DNA from: Saprospiraceae bacterium | GTDB taxonomy: Bacteria > Bacteroidota > Bacteroidia > Chitinophagales > Saprospiraceae | Direction of reading: 5' to 3' | Assembly: GCA_016714785.1 (NCBI GenBank) | Contig: JADKCC010000002.1 | Location: 620,001 to 684,000 of the forward strand | Length of the DNA stretch: 64,000 bases | Part shown: positions 46,127 to 54,508 of the stretch, piece by piece | Layout of the letters: each line of letters starts with the position of its first letter | Position numbering within the stretch: position 1 is the first letter of the stretch | Program-made: the position numbers and the translations under genes | The notes under the pieces: model-generated | Database searches by the model: none | What the model was told of the DNA's origin: nothing | Seen by the model: the letters and a program-made list of their open reading frames with translations, nothing else

Positions 46127-46440
46127 AAAAGGAAATATTTCAGTGCCAAAAGAAAGGCTTTGAGCGGTTAAAGAAAATCATTCAGTGTTAAAAGAAAGGC
46201 TTTAAGTGGTTAAAGAAAATCTTTCAGAGCCAAAAGAAAGTCTTTGAGTGATAAAAGAAAATCTTTCGGAACCAAAAGAAAGTCTTTTAGTAACAAAAGA
46301 AAATCTTTGAGTGCCAAAAGAAAAACTTTGAGAGTCAAAAGAAAGACTTTGAGAGTCAAAAGAAAGACTTTGAGTACCAAAAGAAAGACTTTGAGTACCA
46401 AAAGAAAACCTTTCAGTATCAAAAGAAAATCTTACACTCC
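46127..46440. repeat. Tandem array of a 21-bp unit, 15 copies
   Basis: Fifteen head-to-tail units of 21 bp (last one 20 bp) with the pattern AAAAGAAAG-CTTTGAGTGCC. The plus strand is strongly A/G rich. Because 21 is a multiple of 3, both strands stay open and would give heptads such as KRKTLRV or SFGTQSL, but there is no start context. No spacers separate the units, so it is not a CRISPR array. Confidence 0.9.
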
Positions 46441-46525
46441 CCGCTCGGCGTTTTCTATGGCTTTGCCATGATTCTTGGTAGTTTGCCACAAACCTAATAT
46501 ATTTGCATGATATGAGTACAGGATA

Positions 46526-46877
46526 CCCGATCGCCGAAGTATGCCGTCCAGACCTACAATGACTTAGCCAAACCCGGAGACGATGCTGGAAGTTTGTAAC
46601 TTCGATCCTATTATTTAAGAATTTTTAATTCGTCACAACAAATACTAAAACATTAAAGCACAAAACTTAGCATCGAATAGTTTTATGCTTTGTTTTTAAG
46701 TTAGGTGCGTATTGAATTTACCCCGTTGGATATTAATCCTACGGGGTAAAGATTCATAAAATAGTGCATCGCAGTTGCAAACTGCGACGATCAGATGTGT
46801 AATGCATCGCAGTTACAAACTGCGACGATCGGTAGTTGCATTACTTTAGTAGCTTTAGCGGCACTGCGACGATCGGG
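46526..46877. repeat. Modular hairpin repeat R6 (A-C-D-E-E-E)
   Basis: Starts CCCGATCGCCGAAGTATGCCG. Module B is absent, C and D are complete, and three E-type hairpins follow, ending GCGACGATCGGG. Confidence 0.82.
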
Positions 46878-47313
46878 CTTACAATATAATGTGGCTGGAG
46901 CTTCTAGCTTCAGAAATATCAAACATAAATTTCCGAACAAATTTTGCAAGCGTTAGCATCAAAGATGTCAGGGCTACGCCCCTCAAAACGTGTGTGTTCT
47001 TTTTTGTTACAAAGATGTCAGAGCTACGCTCCTTTTTTGTTATCAAACAATATTGAAGCCTTATTGGACTTGCAAACTTGTTTGCAATATTAAAGTAGCC
47101 GATGCTTCCAGCTTCAGAAATATCAAAAGTCTCATGTACTGGAATAGCCGTCCATTATCTCTTTTCGAACGTTTATTGGCTTACTTTGAATGTCCAAAAG
47201 CTTAGAATGGATGTGTGAATTCCATAGAGTAGCTTGGGCACAAGTTGCAAACTTGCGCCAACATAGGATTTAATATACAAAATCATATATCTTTGTCTTT
47301 CAAAATTAGTTAT
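46878..47313. other. Non-coding region with further short hairpins
   Basis: About 430 bp with other small palindromic words: two GGAGCTTCTAGCTTC-like hairpins, two AGATGTCAGGGCTACGCCCC-like segments, and a CACAAGTTGCAAACTTGCGCC hairpin at 47238-47260. A 71-codon frame at 46990-47205 spans these repeats and is not accepted. Confidence 0.5.
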
Positions 47314-47517
47314 ATGCAAGAGATAATATTTGTCATTAATGAATCATCAGAAGGTGGATATGAAGCAGCAGCACTAAGCATATCAATTTTTACGGAAGCA
47401 GACACATGGTCTGAGTTGAAGGTGAATATCATTGAAGCAGTATCTTGCCATTTTGATGACAATGTACAACGGATAGTAAGAATGCATTTTGTCAAAGATG
47501 AAGTACTAACGGCATGA
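47314..47517 (+). CDS. hicB: HicB-family antitoxin
   Basis: A 67-residue protein starting at the ATG 47314 (MQEIIFVINESSEGGYEAAA); an earlier in-frame start would add 23 residues from repeat-like sequence. The EGGYEAAALSISIFTEADTW part is the partial RNase H-like HicB fold. The stop overlaps the hicA start by 4 bp (ATGA). In many Bacteroidota the order is hicB then hicA, as here. Confidence 0.82.
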   Translation: MQEIIFVINESSEGGYEAAALSISIFTEADTWSELKVNIIEAVSCHFDDNVQRIVRMHFVKDEVLTA

Positions 47518-47657
47518 AGTTATCAAGGGACGAATCTGGAGAAAGTTTGGTAAAAAAACTATTTAAAGTTGGATATCTGGTTACAAGACAGAAAGGTAGC
47601 CATATCAGATTGTCAAGAATCCCGATCGCCGAAGTATGCCGACCAGACCTACGCTGA
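47514..47657 (+). pseudogene. hicA: HicA toxin truncated by repeat R7
   Basis: The N-terminal 35 residues (MKLSRDESGESLVKKLFKVG, then RQKGSHIRLSR) are a typical HicA start with the conserved GSH catalytic His. At 47621 the sequence passes into module A of repeat R7, which adds IPIAEVCRPDLR and a stop at 47655-47657. The C-terminal half of HicA is not found after R7. The toxin is therefore interrupted at a repeat edge. Confidence 0.85.
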
Positions 47658-47957
47658 CTTAGCCAAACTCGGAGACGATGGTCGAAGTTTGTAACTTCGA
47701 TCCTATTTTTTAAGAATTTACAATTCGACACCACAAATACTAAAACATTAAAGCACAAAACTTAGTATCAAATAGTTTTGTGCTTTATTTTTAAGTTAGG
47801 TGCGTATTGAATTTACCCCGTTGGATATTAATCCTACGGGGTAAAGATTCATAAAATAGTGCATCGCAGTTGAAACTGCGACGCAGAGGATCGGTTACAA
47901 ACTGCGCGATCGGCAGTTGCATTACTTGTGTAGCTTTAGCGGCACTGAGACGATCGG
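47621..47957. repeat. Modular hairpin repeat R7, inserted in hicA (A-C-D-E)
   Basis: A 337-bp copy from CCCGATCGCC to GACGATCGG. Its two ends are imperfect inverted repeats of each other (CCCGATCG at the left, CGATCGG at the right). Module B is absent. The left end lies within hicA. Confidence 0.85.
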
Positions 47958-48068
47958 ATATTCAGAAACACCACTAAACAATAAACAAGTTTCTAAACAA
48001 CTAAACTTTGTAAAAATTTGTTACAGTTAAAAATTGAATTTTTATTGAATTCTTAATAATTTGGAATT

Positions 48069-48293
48069 ATGGATAATACAATGCTTATACAAATAACCAA
48101 TCAAAAAGCGGTAGGACTTTTGCACGAATTGGAAGAATTGGATTTGATAAAAGTACTTAAATCAAATTTTGTTCCTGCAAAACAAAAGCTTTCTGATAAA
48201 TATAAAGGGATTATCAGCAAAGAGCAGGGGCAAAACCTAAACGAACATATAAAAAAAATGCGTAGTGATAATTCATCCTACGGGTTGATTTAA
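48069..48293 (+). CDS. Small conserved protein, antitoxin-like
   Basis: A 74-residue protein (MDNTMLIQITNQKAVGLLHE, followed by KLSDKYKGIISKEQGQNLNE). Small proteins of this pattern occur widely in Bacteroidota near toxin genes and repeats, and I regard it as antitoxin-like. No PIN or RelE partner follows. Downstream lies the IS200-like element instead. Its last codons (SSYGLI) are made from CCTACGGG sequence that resembles the repeat modules. Confidence 0.6.
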   Translation: MDNTMLIQITNQKAVGLLHELEELDLIKVLKSNFVPAKQKLSDKYKGIISKEQGQNLNEHIKKMRSDNSSYGLI

Positions 48294-48294
48294 C

Positions 48295-48951
48295 TAGCCC
48301 CAAAGGGGTGGCATACGCAAATGATTGGTGAAGCCCATCAGATAAGAACACAAATCGTTAAGAAGCCCTGAAAGGGTGTAATACAAAAATCATGGGTCAA
48401 TCACTTGTCAAAAATTACATACATCTTATATTCAGCACCAAGCATCGTCAACCGTTGATATACCCACCAGTAGAAGCAGAATTGCATGCTTATCTCGGTG
48501 GCATCTGTAATAAACTAGAATGCACCGTCATTAAAGTAGGTGGCTATACTGACCATATTCATATACTTTGTTTGCTTTCCAAAAAGATAGCTTTAATGAA
48601 GTTGATGGAAGAATTAAAATCACATTCCTCTAAGTGGATTAAAACAAAAGGAAAAGGCTATGTAAATTTTTACTGGCAAGATGGTTACGGGGCCTTTTCA
48701 GTAAATCCTGCGGAAGTTGATGTTGTAATAGCTTACATATCTAATCAGCACGAACACCACAGTAAGAAAACCTTTCAGGATGAGTATCGTGCTTTTTTAA
48801 AAAAGTATAGAGTTGAATATGATGAGAAGTATGTTTGGGATTAGTTAGTTTCACGTTTATGATGTATTATGCCCTTTCAGGGCTGGTAGGGATGGTGCAT
48901 AACAACATAGGGCGATGCCCTATGTTTAATTTATGTAGCCCTTTCAGGGCT
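48295..48951 (+). mobile_element. IS200/IS605-like element with flanking REP palindromes
   Basis: The transposase gene is framed by short palindromes: AGCCCCAAAGGGGT near 48295, AGCCCTGAAAGGGT at 48364-48377 on the left, and GCCCTTTCAGGGCT twice on the right (48871-48884 and 48938-48951), plus a CATAGGGCGATGCCCTATG hairpin at 48906-48924. This is the arrangement of REP-associated or IS200-type elements. Exact ends are not certain. Confidence 0.7.
48392..48844 (+). CDS. tnpA: IS200/IS605-family Y1 transposase
   Basis: A 150-residue single-strand DNA transposase of the HUH class. The metal-binding His pair is H55 and H57 in TDHIHIL, and the catalytic Tyr is Y115 in VVIAYISNQHEHH. FYWQDGYGAFSV and the end VEYDEKYVWD are typical of the common Bacteroidota group. 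It is full length and looks intact. No tnpB/IscB partner is present. Proteins of this group are often linked to REP palindromes, which flank it here. Confidence 0.93.
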   Translation: MGQSLVKNYIHLIFSTKHRQPLIYPPVEAELHAYLGGICNKLECTVIKVGGYTDHIHILCLLSKKIALMKLMEELKSHSSKWIKTKGKGYVNFYWQDGYGAFSVNPAEVDVVIAYISNQHEHHSKKTFQDEYRAFLKKYRVEYDEKYVWD

Positions 48952-48981
48952 GGAAGGGTTAGAGCATAACTTCACAGGGGC

Positions 48982-49100
48982 GAATAGTTTTGTGCTTTTT
49001 TTTAAGTTAGGTGCGTATTGAATTTACCCCGTTGGATATTAATCCTACGGGATAAAGATTCATAAAATAGTGCATCGCAGTTACAAACTGCGACGATCGG
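48982..49100. repeat. Modular hairpin repeat R8, 3' part (C-end, D, E)
   Basis: Begins in the middle of module C (GAATAGTTTTGTGC) right after the IS200-like element, then D and E. The missing 5' part suggests that the element inserted into, or deleted, a full copy. Confidence 0.75.
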
Positions 49101-49257
49101 TGTAAAGGCACAAGTTACAAACTTGCGCCGGCTGGTGTTTGAACTTAAATTCAAATTTTAACGTTAGAAAATTTGTTACGCATTTTCGATTATGTAGTGA
49201 TTTTACAATTTAGCGCTTTATTAGGGTTTATTATTAAATATAAAATTCATTTAAAAG

Positions 49258-49488
49258 ATGAAAACAGCAGTGCAAATAGATTTGACATTTGAGCAAGTAC
49301 TTTCTGTAGTCAAGCAACTTCCCAAAGAGCAGCAAGTCCAATTAACCAAAGAGTTGGAAAAAGAAGTTATTGGAGATAAACTATCTAGACTCCTTCGATC
49401 ATTTAGGACAAATGATTTGTCTTTAGAAACAATAAACGACGAAGTTGAACTTGTAAGAAAAGGAATTTATGACAGAGAAAAAAGTTAA
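49258..49488 (+). CDS. Antitoxin of a PIN-domain toxin-antitoxin pair
   Basis: A 76-residue helical protein (FEQVLSVVKQLPKEQQVQLT), with the pattern of small antitoxins that precede COG1569 PIN toxins. Its 3' end overlaps the toxin start by 20 bp, which fits translational coupling. No DNA-binding motif can be named. Confidence 0.8.
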   Translation: MKTAVQIDLTFEQVLSVVKQLPKEQQVQLTKELEKEVIGDKLSRLLRSFRTNDLSLETINDEVELVRKGIYDREKS

Positions 49489-49885
49489 AGTTATATTTGA
49501 TACTAATGTTTGGATAAGTTTTTTGATAGGTAAAAGACTATCTAATGTTAAACAATATATTGTCGATGGCCGTATCCAAATCATAACTTGTGAACAATTA
49601 ATTACAGAAATCAGGTTGGTCACCGGCAGAGAAAAATTAAAAAAGTATTTTCAAGAAGAAGATGTAAATGAGTTGTTACAATTACTGGATATTATTGGTA
49701 AAAAAGTAGAAATAAAACCAACACACTTTATTAATAGAGACCCTAAAGATAATTTTTTATTAGACTTAATAGATTGTTCAAAAGCGGACTACTTAATTAC
49801 CGGAGATAAAGATTTATTAGAACACAACCCATTTTTGTCAGCACAAATTTTAACCACTTCTGAATTTGAAGCTGAAATTTTGTAG
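49469..49885 (+). CDS. PIN-domain toxin (COG1569-like RNase)
   Basis: A 138-residue PIN ribonuclease. The acidic metal ligands are visible in VIFDTNVWISFL, ITEIRLVTGR, the NRDPKDNFLLDLI motif and ITGDKDLLEH. The length and the upstream overlapping antitoxin match the family of putative toxins in this group. The gene looks complete. It is flanked by repeats R8 and R9. Confidence 0.9.
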   Translation: MTEKKVKVIFDTNVWISFLIGKRLSNVKQYIVDGRIQIITCEQLITEIRLVTGREKLKKYFQEEDVNELLQLLDIIGKKVEIKPTHFINRDPKDNFLLDLIDCSKADYLITGDKDLLEHNPFLSAQILTTSEFEAEIL

Positions 49886-49933
49886 TTACAAACAATGGTC
49901 AAGATTCTGACTTTTAAACCCGAATGAGATAAA

Positions 49934-50207
49934 CCCTATCGCCGAAGTACCAAACTCGGAGACGATGGTCGAAGTCTGTGACTTCGATCCTATATTTTAA
50001 CCCCATTGGATTATTATCCTACGGGGTTAAGAATTTGTAATTCGTCACCACAAATACTAAAACATTAAAGCTCAAAACGTAGCACCGAATAGTTTTGTGC
50101 TTTTTTTTAAGTTAGGTGCGTATTGAATTTACCCCGTTGGATTTTAATCCTACGGGGTAAAGATTCATAAAAATAGTACATCGCAGTTGCAAACTGCGAC
50201 AATCGGG
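49934..50207. repeat. Modular hairpin repeat R9 (A-short, B, C, D, E)
   Basis: CCCTATCGCCGAAG start, a shortened module A, then B, C, D and E ending CTGCGACAATCGG. Confidence 0.82.
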
Positions 50208-50323
50208 GATCAGAGTTCCAAAGTGATATATATACTGCATCGCAGTTGAAAATTACAAATATAATTGATTTTCAATGATATACATATTTATATTTTGAGC
50301 CAAAAAATAGTTTTTCATATACA

Positions 50324-50373
50324 CAATAGTTAAAAATAACTATTGCGCAAATATTTTATATGATATATTTTTG
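50324..50373 (+). promoter_or_regulatory. Operator-promoter site 4 (divergent LytTR gene)
   Basis: CAATAGTTA (50324-50332), AAAA, TAACTATTG (50337-50345), 20 bp, TATTTTTG (50366-50373). Unlike sites 1-3, the flanking DNA is not a copy of the shared cassette, so the conserved bases here are independent evidence for function. Confidence 0.8.
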
Positions 50374-50405
50374 CGACTGTCAAATTTACGTAAATCGCCT
50401 TGTAT

Positions 50406-50834
50406 ATGACCACGCCTCACACCACGATCAAACCCATCAGCGACTATGCTGCTATCCTTACAGAAATGGAGCACTGGAAAGAAAAATTTTATGATCTGCA
50501 AGCTCAGATTTCTGAGATCAGACAAACCGGCACAGACACCATCATCATCAAAGAAGGAGGCACAGCAAGGTATATACGTCTCGCCGACATCATCATGATG
50601 CAAGCAGATAGCAACTATACGACCATACATCTAGCGAATGGGGAGAAAATCCTGACATCCAAGACGCTCAAGTACTGGGAAGCGAAGGTAAAGATCCATA
50701 CTGATTTCATAAGACCGCATAGAAGCTATTTGGTCAATAAAACACATATCTTGTCGTATCAGAGATCAACAAACAGACTCCTACTGGTACAAGGCCAGGA
50801 GATTCAAGTGGCGCGGAGATATAAGTTAGTTTAA
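50406..50834 (+). CDS. LytTR-domain DNA-binding protein, second intact copy
   Basis: A 142-residue regulator from the ATG 50406 (an in-frame TTG lies two codons before). N-terminal linker and coiled coil (TEMEHWKEKFYDLQAQISEI) followed by a LytTR domain: RLADIIMMQADSNYTTIHLA, ILTSKTLKYW, IRPHRSYLVNKTHILSY. It has no receiver domain. About half identical to the protein at 39361. It heads a run of membrane coiled-coil genes and a decayed VGIN-type gene, mirroring the 39-kb locus. Confidence 0.9.
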   Translation: MTTPHTTIKPISDYAAILTEMEHWKEKFYDLQAQISEIRQTGTDTIIIKEGGTARYIRLADIIMMQADSNYTTIHLANGEKILTSKTLKYWEAKVKIHTDFIRPHRSYLVNKTHILSYQRSTNRLLLVQGQEIQVARRYKLV

Positions 50835-50871
50835 TTTATTGCAAAAGTGATTAACCATAAAAATATAAAAG

Positions 50872-51249
50872 ATGCCAAAAAATAACATCATCCAATACGC
50901 CACCATAGCGCTCCTGCTGGTCATCGTTTACTTAATGTTTACAGGCAATAGCCGACTCAAAGAAGCGCGCAACATCATCCACGAGACCAAAAATCAATTG
51001 GTAGTCGTGCAGGATAGCATCGCCAAAGCACAGAGAAATATCTCTGCTATGGTCGATGATCTCAACTATACCAGAAATGAACTCACCATCCTCCAGAAAG
51101 AGCGGGAGATACTTCGCCTGCAGGCAGAGATCAATGCCAAAAAAGGCAAAGCAGAAAGAGAGAAGATATTGAAGGAGTTGGAAGAAGCGAAGAATAGAAA
51201 GAGCGAATTAATTAAAAAATCAAAAGAATACTTTGACGATGAAGACTAA
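50872..51249 (+). CDS. Membrane-anchored coiled-coil protein
   Basis: A 125-residue protein with an N-terminal membrane helix (IIQYATIALLLVIVYLMFTG) and about 95 residues of charged coiled coil (NELTILQKEREILRLQAEIN). No enzyme motif. It lies 37 bp after the LytTR gene and its last 11 bp overlap the next gene, so the three are probably one operon. It could bridge the membrane and a surface fibre, but that is inference. Confidence 0.7.
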   Translation: MPKNNIIQYATIALLLVIVYLMFTGNSRLKEARNIIHETKNQLVVVQDSIAKAQRNISAMVDDLNYTRNELTILQKEREILRLQAEINAKKGKAEREKILKELEEAKNRKSELIKKSKEYFDDED

Positions 51250-51793
51250 GATATATTTGATCATCATTGGGCTGGTATATGTGATATCGGCTGCTGCACA
51301 GACATCAGGCTCCATCATAGAGATGTCTGCTGACTTTTGTACCAATAAAAAGATCATACGACTCGATCGTGGTGATACGTTACTGGTCTCTTCTGACAGT
51401 GTCATCGTACTCAGTAATGCTCAATACCGCTATCTTAAGGCCGTCCTAAAAGCAATAAAGAAATCCTGACGAGATCGCCCGATATGAAAACTCATCGCTT
51501 CCTATGAAGAAAGTTTCAAAACATCTAAGGCAGATTATGACAAGCTTCTGGCAAACACCAAAAAAACAGAACAAATCTCCTTTGGTCTCATAGACAGATC
51601 ACTAGCCACGCTAGATGGTACACAAAAGATACTCAATTATACACAGACATCCCTGGACCAATCCATCAAAAGCCTCGAAGCCACCGAAAAACTGCTCAAA
51701 AAGCAGCGCCGGGCCACCATAGGCCAGAAGGTACTCGTAGGTATAGGTGGGGCAGGTATAGGCCTTTTACTCGGAATTATTGCCGTTCGCTAA
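51239..51793 (+). pseudogene. Secreted coiled-coil protein with C-terminal membrane helix, two compensating indels
   Basis: The ATG at 51239 gives a signal peptide (MKTKIYLIIIGLVYVISAAA). The frame stops at 51467-51469. Removing one C at about 51465 and adding one A in the A-run 51487-51490 rejoins it (KKSDEIARYEKLIASYEESF) to the same frame, which then runs to a stop at 51791-51793. The restored protein has about 184 residues: coiled coil (LDQSIKSLEATEKLLKKQRR) and a C-terminal helix (VGIGGAGIGLLLGIIAVR). Two offsetting indels 25 bp apart look more like sequence errors than decay. Confidence 0.7.
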
Positions 51794-52013
51794 AAAAAAT
51801 ATTTATTTTATGATATCAATGTCCACCAATAAAATTAAAAATAGTATTATTGCCAAAATTTTGTTCAAGTCGTTACACCCCAAACGAAACGAACAATCTG
51901 AATCTGCCAAAGGCGGAAAGAACAATGAACAACGAACATTCAAACAAACAATAATAATCACTAATTCAATCATTAACTAATTTAAACATTCAATCATTTA
52001 AAACATCAGCAAC

Positions 52014-52718
52014 ATGAAACAATTCATCTTTTCCCTTACTTTCATCTTCCTATGTACCTTATCATCACAGCACAAGTAGGTATCAATACCGCAACACCTA
52101 ACGCATCAGCAGCACTTGATGTGACATCTACGACAAAGGGTTGCTCATTCCAAGAGTACTGACAGGCGTGCAATGGCATCTCCTACACAGGATTGTTGGT
52201 GTATCAGAAAGGTAGCCTGCAGGGTTTTATTTTTACAGTACGTCATGGAATTTAGTAGGTGGTGGCAGTGGAGACAATCTCGGTGACCATACGGCAACGC
52301 AGAATTTGAATATGGGGAATAATAGCATTACAAGTGCGAATAATATTACAGCGTCGGGAAATGTAACGGTTAATTCTCATATAATAACTCGAACATCAGT
52401 TGCAATACAAACAACCATCAGGCCGTTAAGGTACTGGTAATTGGTCAACGACAATAAGGGTTAACAACTATTAATCATAATAGTATTACCTATCCAACCG
52501 CTAGTATCACTTTTACATGGAAATCATGCAGTAAACGATGGTTTAATCCTACGGTAATTAAATCCTACAAACATTAATTTTCATTTATCACTACACGCTA
52601 AATTCAATTGGTGAATTAGATGGAAATAATATTCTCATCGAATCTCAAGTAGTAAAAGTTATTTATACTTTTATGTATCAACAATCATTATTTTCTGGAG
52701 CTGGCGGATTGGTTTTGG
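52014..52718 (+). pseudogene. Decayed VGIN-type secreted protein
   Basis: Homologue of the protein at 39959. The signal peptide MKQFIFSLTFIFLCTLSSQ matches, and QVGINTATPNASAALDVTST can be read after adding one A that is missing at about 52073 (CACAGCAC against CACAAGCAC). Several more single-base losses follow (about 52132, 52170), so no frame stays open. A stalk-like part (GDNLGDHTATQNLNMGNNSI) is recognisable. The remnant ends where repeat R10 begins. It is preceded by a G-poor leader, like the 39959 gene. Confidence 0.75.
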
Positions 52719-52730
52719 AAAAGGGTAAAA

Positions 52731-52980
52731 CCGATCGCCGAAGTATGCCGCCCAGACCTACGTTGACTTAGCCAAACTCGGAGACGATGGTCGAAGTCTG
52801 TGACTTCGATCCTATTTTTTAAGAATTTTCAATTCGTCACCACAAATATCAATACATTAAAGCACAAAACTTAGCATCATATAGTTTTGTGCTTTGTTTT
52901 TTAAGTTAGGTGCGTATTGAAATTTACCCCGTTGGATATTTATCCTACGGGGTAAAGATTCATAAAATAGTACATCGCAG
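52731..52980. repeat. Modular hairpin repeat R10 (A-C-D-E start)
   Basis: CCGATCGCCGAAGTATGCCG start, no module B, C and D complete, cut within module E where a partial module C (52981-53020) follows directly. Confidence 0.82.
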
Positions 52981-53024
52981 TTTTGTGCTTTATTTTTAAA
53001 TTAGGTGCGTATTGAATCAAAGAT

Positions 53025-53264
53025 CCCGATCGCCGAAGTATGCCGACCAGACCTACATTGACTCAGCCAAGCTCGGAGACGATGGTCGAAGTCTGTGACT
53101 TCGATCCTGTATTTTAAGAATTTTCAATTCGTCACGACAAATACTAATACATTAAAGCACATAACTTAGCATCATATAGTTTTGTGCTTTGTTTTTATGT
53201 TAGGTGCGTATTGAATCAAAGATTCATAAAATAGTGCATCGCAGTTGCAAACTGCGACGATCGG
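53025..53264. repeat. Modular hairpin repeat R11 (A-C-E)
   Basis: Starts CCCGATCGCC, lacks modules B and D, ends CTGCGACGATCGG. Confidence 0.82.
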
Positions 53265-53308
53265 AGATTTATAATTCAGCAGCAGTATACACATCTGTTA
53301 TATAGTAA

Positions 53309-53532
53309 CCCGATCGCCGAAGTATGCCGCCCAGACCTACGTTGACTTAGCCAAACTCGGAGACGATGGTCGAAGTCTGTGACTTCGATCCTATAATTTA
53401 TGAATTTATAATTCAATAGCAGAATGATCAGTATGAATAGCTGGTTTTTAATAAATAGTAGATAACGCATTAAAAATGCTTGAAATACGGCATCGCAGTT
53501 GCATTACTTGTGCAGCTTTAGCAGTACTGCGA
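53309..53532. repeat. Modular hairpin repeat R12 (A plus variant tail)
   Basis: Module A is followed by a different 3' part (TTTATGAATTTATAATTCAA, then an ACGCATTAAAAATGC segment) and an E-type end. Tandemly repeated in R13. Confidence 0.8.
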
Positions 53533-53534
53533 AT

Positions 53535-53730
53535 CCCGATCGCCGAAGTATGCCGCCCAGACCTACATTGACTTAGCCAAACTCGGAGACGATGGTCGAA
53601 GTCTGTGACTTCGATCCTATAATTTATGAATTTATAATTCAATAGCAGAATGATCAGTATGAATAGCTGGTTTTTAATAAATAGTAGATGACGCATTAAA
53701 AATGCTTGAAATACGGCATCGCAGTTGCAT
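53535..53730. repeat. Modular hairpin repeat R13, tandem duplicate of R12
   Basis: Almost identical to R12 over about 190 bp, including the variant tail. The last module E is cut by the start of R14. Confidence 0.8.
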
Positions 53731-53731
53731 C

Positions 53732-54001
53732 CCCGATCGCCGAAGTATGCTGACCCGAACTGCACTAACACCGCCAAACCCGGAGACGATGGTCGAAGTT
53801 TGCAACTTCGATCCTATATTTTAAGAATTTACAATTCGTCACCACAAATATCAATACATTAAAGCACAAAACTTAGTATCATATAGTTTTGTGCTTTGTT
53901 TTTAAGTTAGGTGCGTATTGAAATTTACCCCGTTGGATATTTATCCTACGGGGTAAAGATTCATAAATTGGTGCACCACAGTACCAAACTGCGACAATCG
54001 G
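53732..54001. repeat. Modular hairpin repeat R14 (A-C-D-E)
   Basis: CCCGATCGCC start, module A with hairpin CGAAGTTTGCAACTTCG, then C, D and a degenerate E ending GCGACAATCGG. The aspartic protease gene starts 49 bp later. Confidence 0.82.
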
Positions 54002-54050
54002 AGCTGAACTAAAATTCTTTCAAAGCTGTTATATTACAAAACCTAAATAA

Positions 54051-54470
54051 ATGAGATTAGTACATGCAGAAATAGAAATTATTAATGGAGGAGACCTGGA
54101 GATGGTCAGACGTAATTTAATGGATAAAGACGAGGTAAGACGGATGTCAGTCACCATGCTGGTAGACTCAGGAGCATACAATCTATGTATAAATGAAGTC
54201 ATCCAAGAGCAAATGGAATTTCCAATAGTGGAGAAACGTAAAGCACAAATGGCTAATGGGTCAATTGAAGAATTTGATGTAGTAGGAAATGTAGAAGTTC
54301 GTTTTAAAAATCGAGCTACGACATGTAGAGCCATGGTATTGCCTGGAGATTCAGAGCCACTTTTCGGAGCTATACCCATGGAAGATATGGACCTTATCAT
54401 CCACCCTTTAAGGCAAGAGCTTCTTGTTAATCCTGAGCATCCTTATTTTGCACAAATGTCTCTAAAGTAA
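54051..54470 (+). CDS. Clan AA retropepsin-like aspartic protease
   Basis: A 139-residue protein. The catalytic motif is VTMLVDSGAYNLCIN near residue 40 (Asp-Ser-Gly), and a hydrophobic-hydrophobic-Gly segment (PLFGAIPMEDMDLII) completes the flap and fireman's-grip-like part. ANGSIEEFDVVGNVEVRF sits between. No signal peptide. Such small proteases are common next to mobile or toxin genes in Bacteroidota and cyanobacteria, with unknown substrates. It sits between repeats R14 and R15. Confidence 0.85.
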   Translation: MRLVHAEIEIINGGDLEMVRRNLMDKDEVRRMSVTMLVDSGAYNLCINEVIQEQMEFPIVEKRKAQMANGSIEEFDVVGNVEVRFKNRATTCRAMVLPGDSEPLFGAIPMEDMDLIIHPLRQELLVNPEHPYFAQMSLK

Positions 54471-54508
54471 ATCTTGAACCTACGTTCGTCGTAGGGTGGA
54501 AATCAAAA

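Noticed and set aside
46127..46440. Possible CRISPR array
   Set aside because: Units are directly adjacent with no spacers, and no cas gene is present.
46202..46489. Heptad-repeat proteins on either strand of the 21-bp array
   Set aside because: Open frames follow from the 21-bp period. There is no start signal, and both strands are equally open.
46990..47205. A 71-codon plus-strand frame
   Set aside because: It spans repeated non-coding hairpin words and has no homologous pattern.
53276..53777. Overlapping minus-strand frames sharing a common segment
   Set aside because: The shared segment is just module A of the hairpin repeat read backwards.
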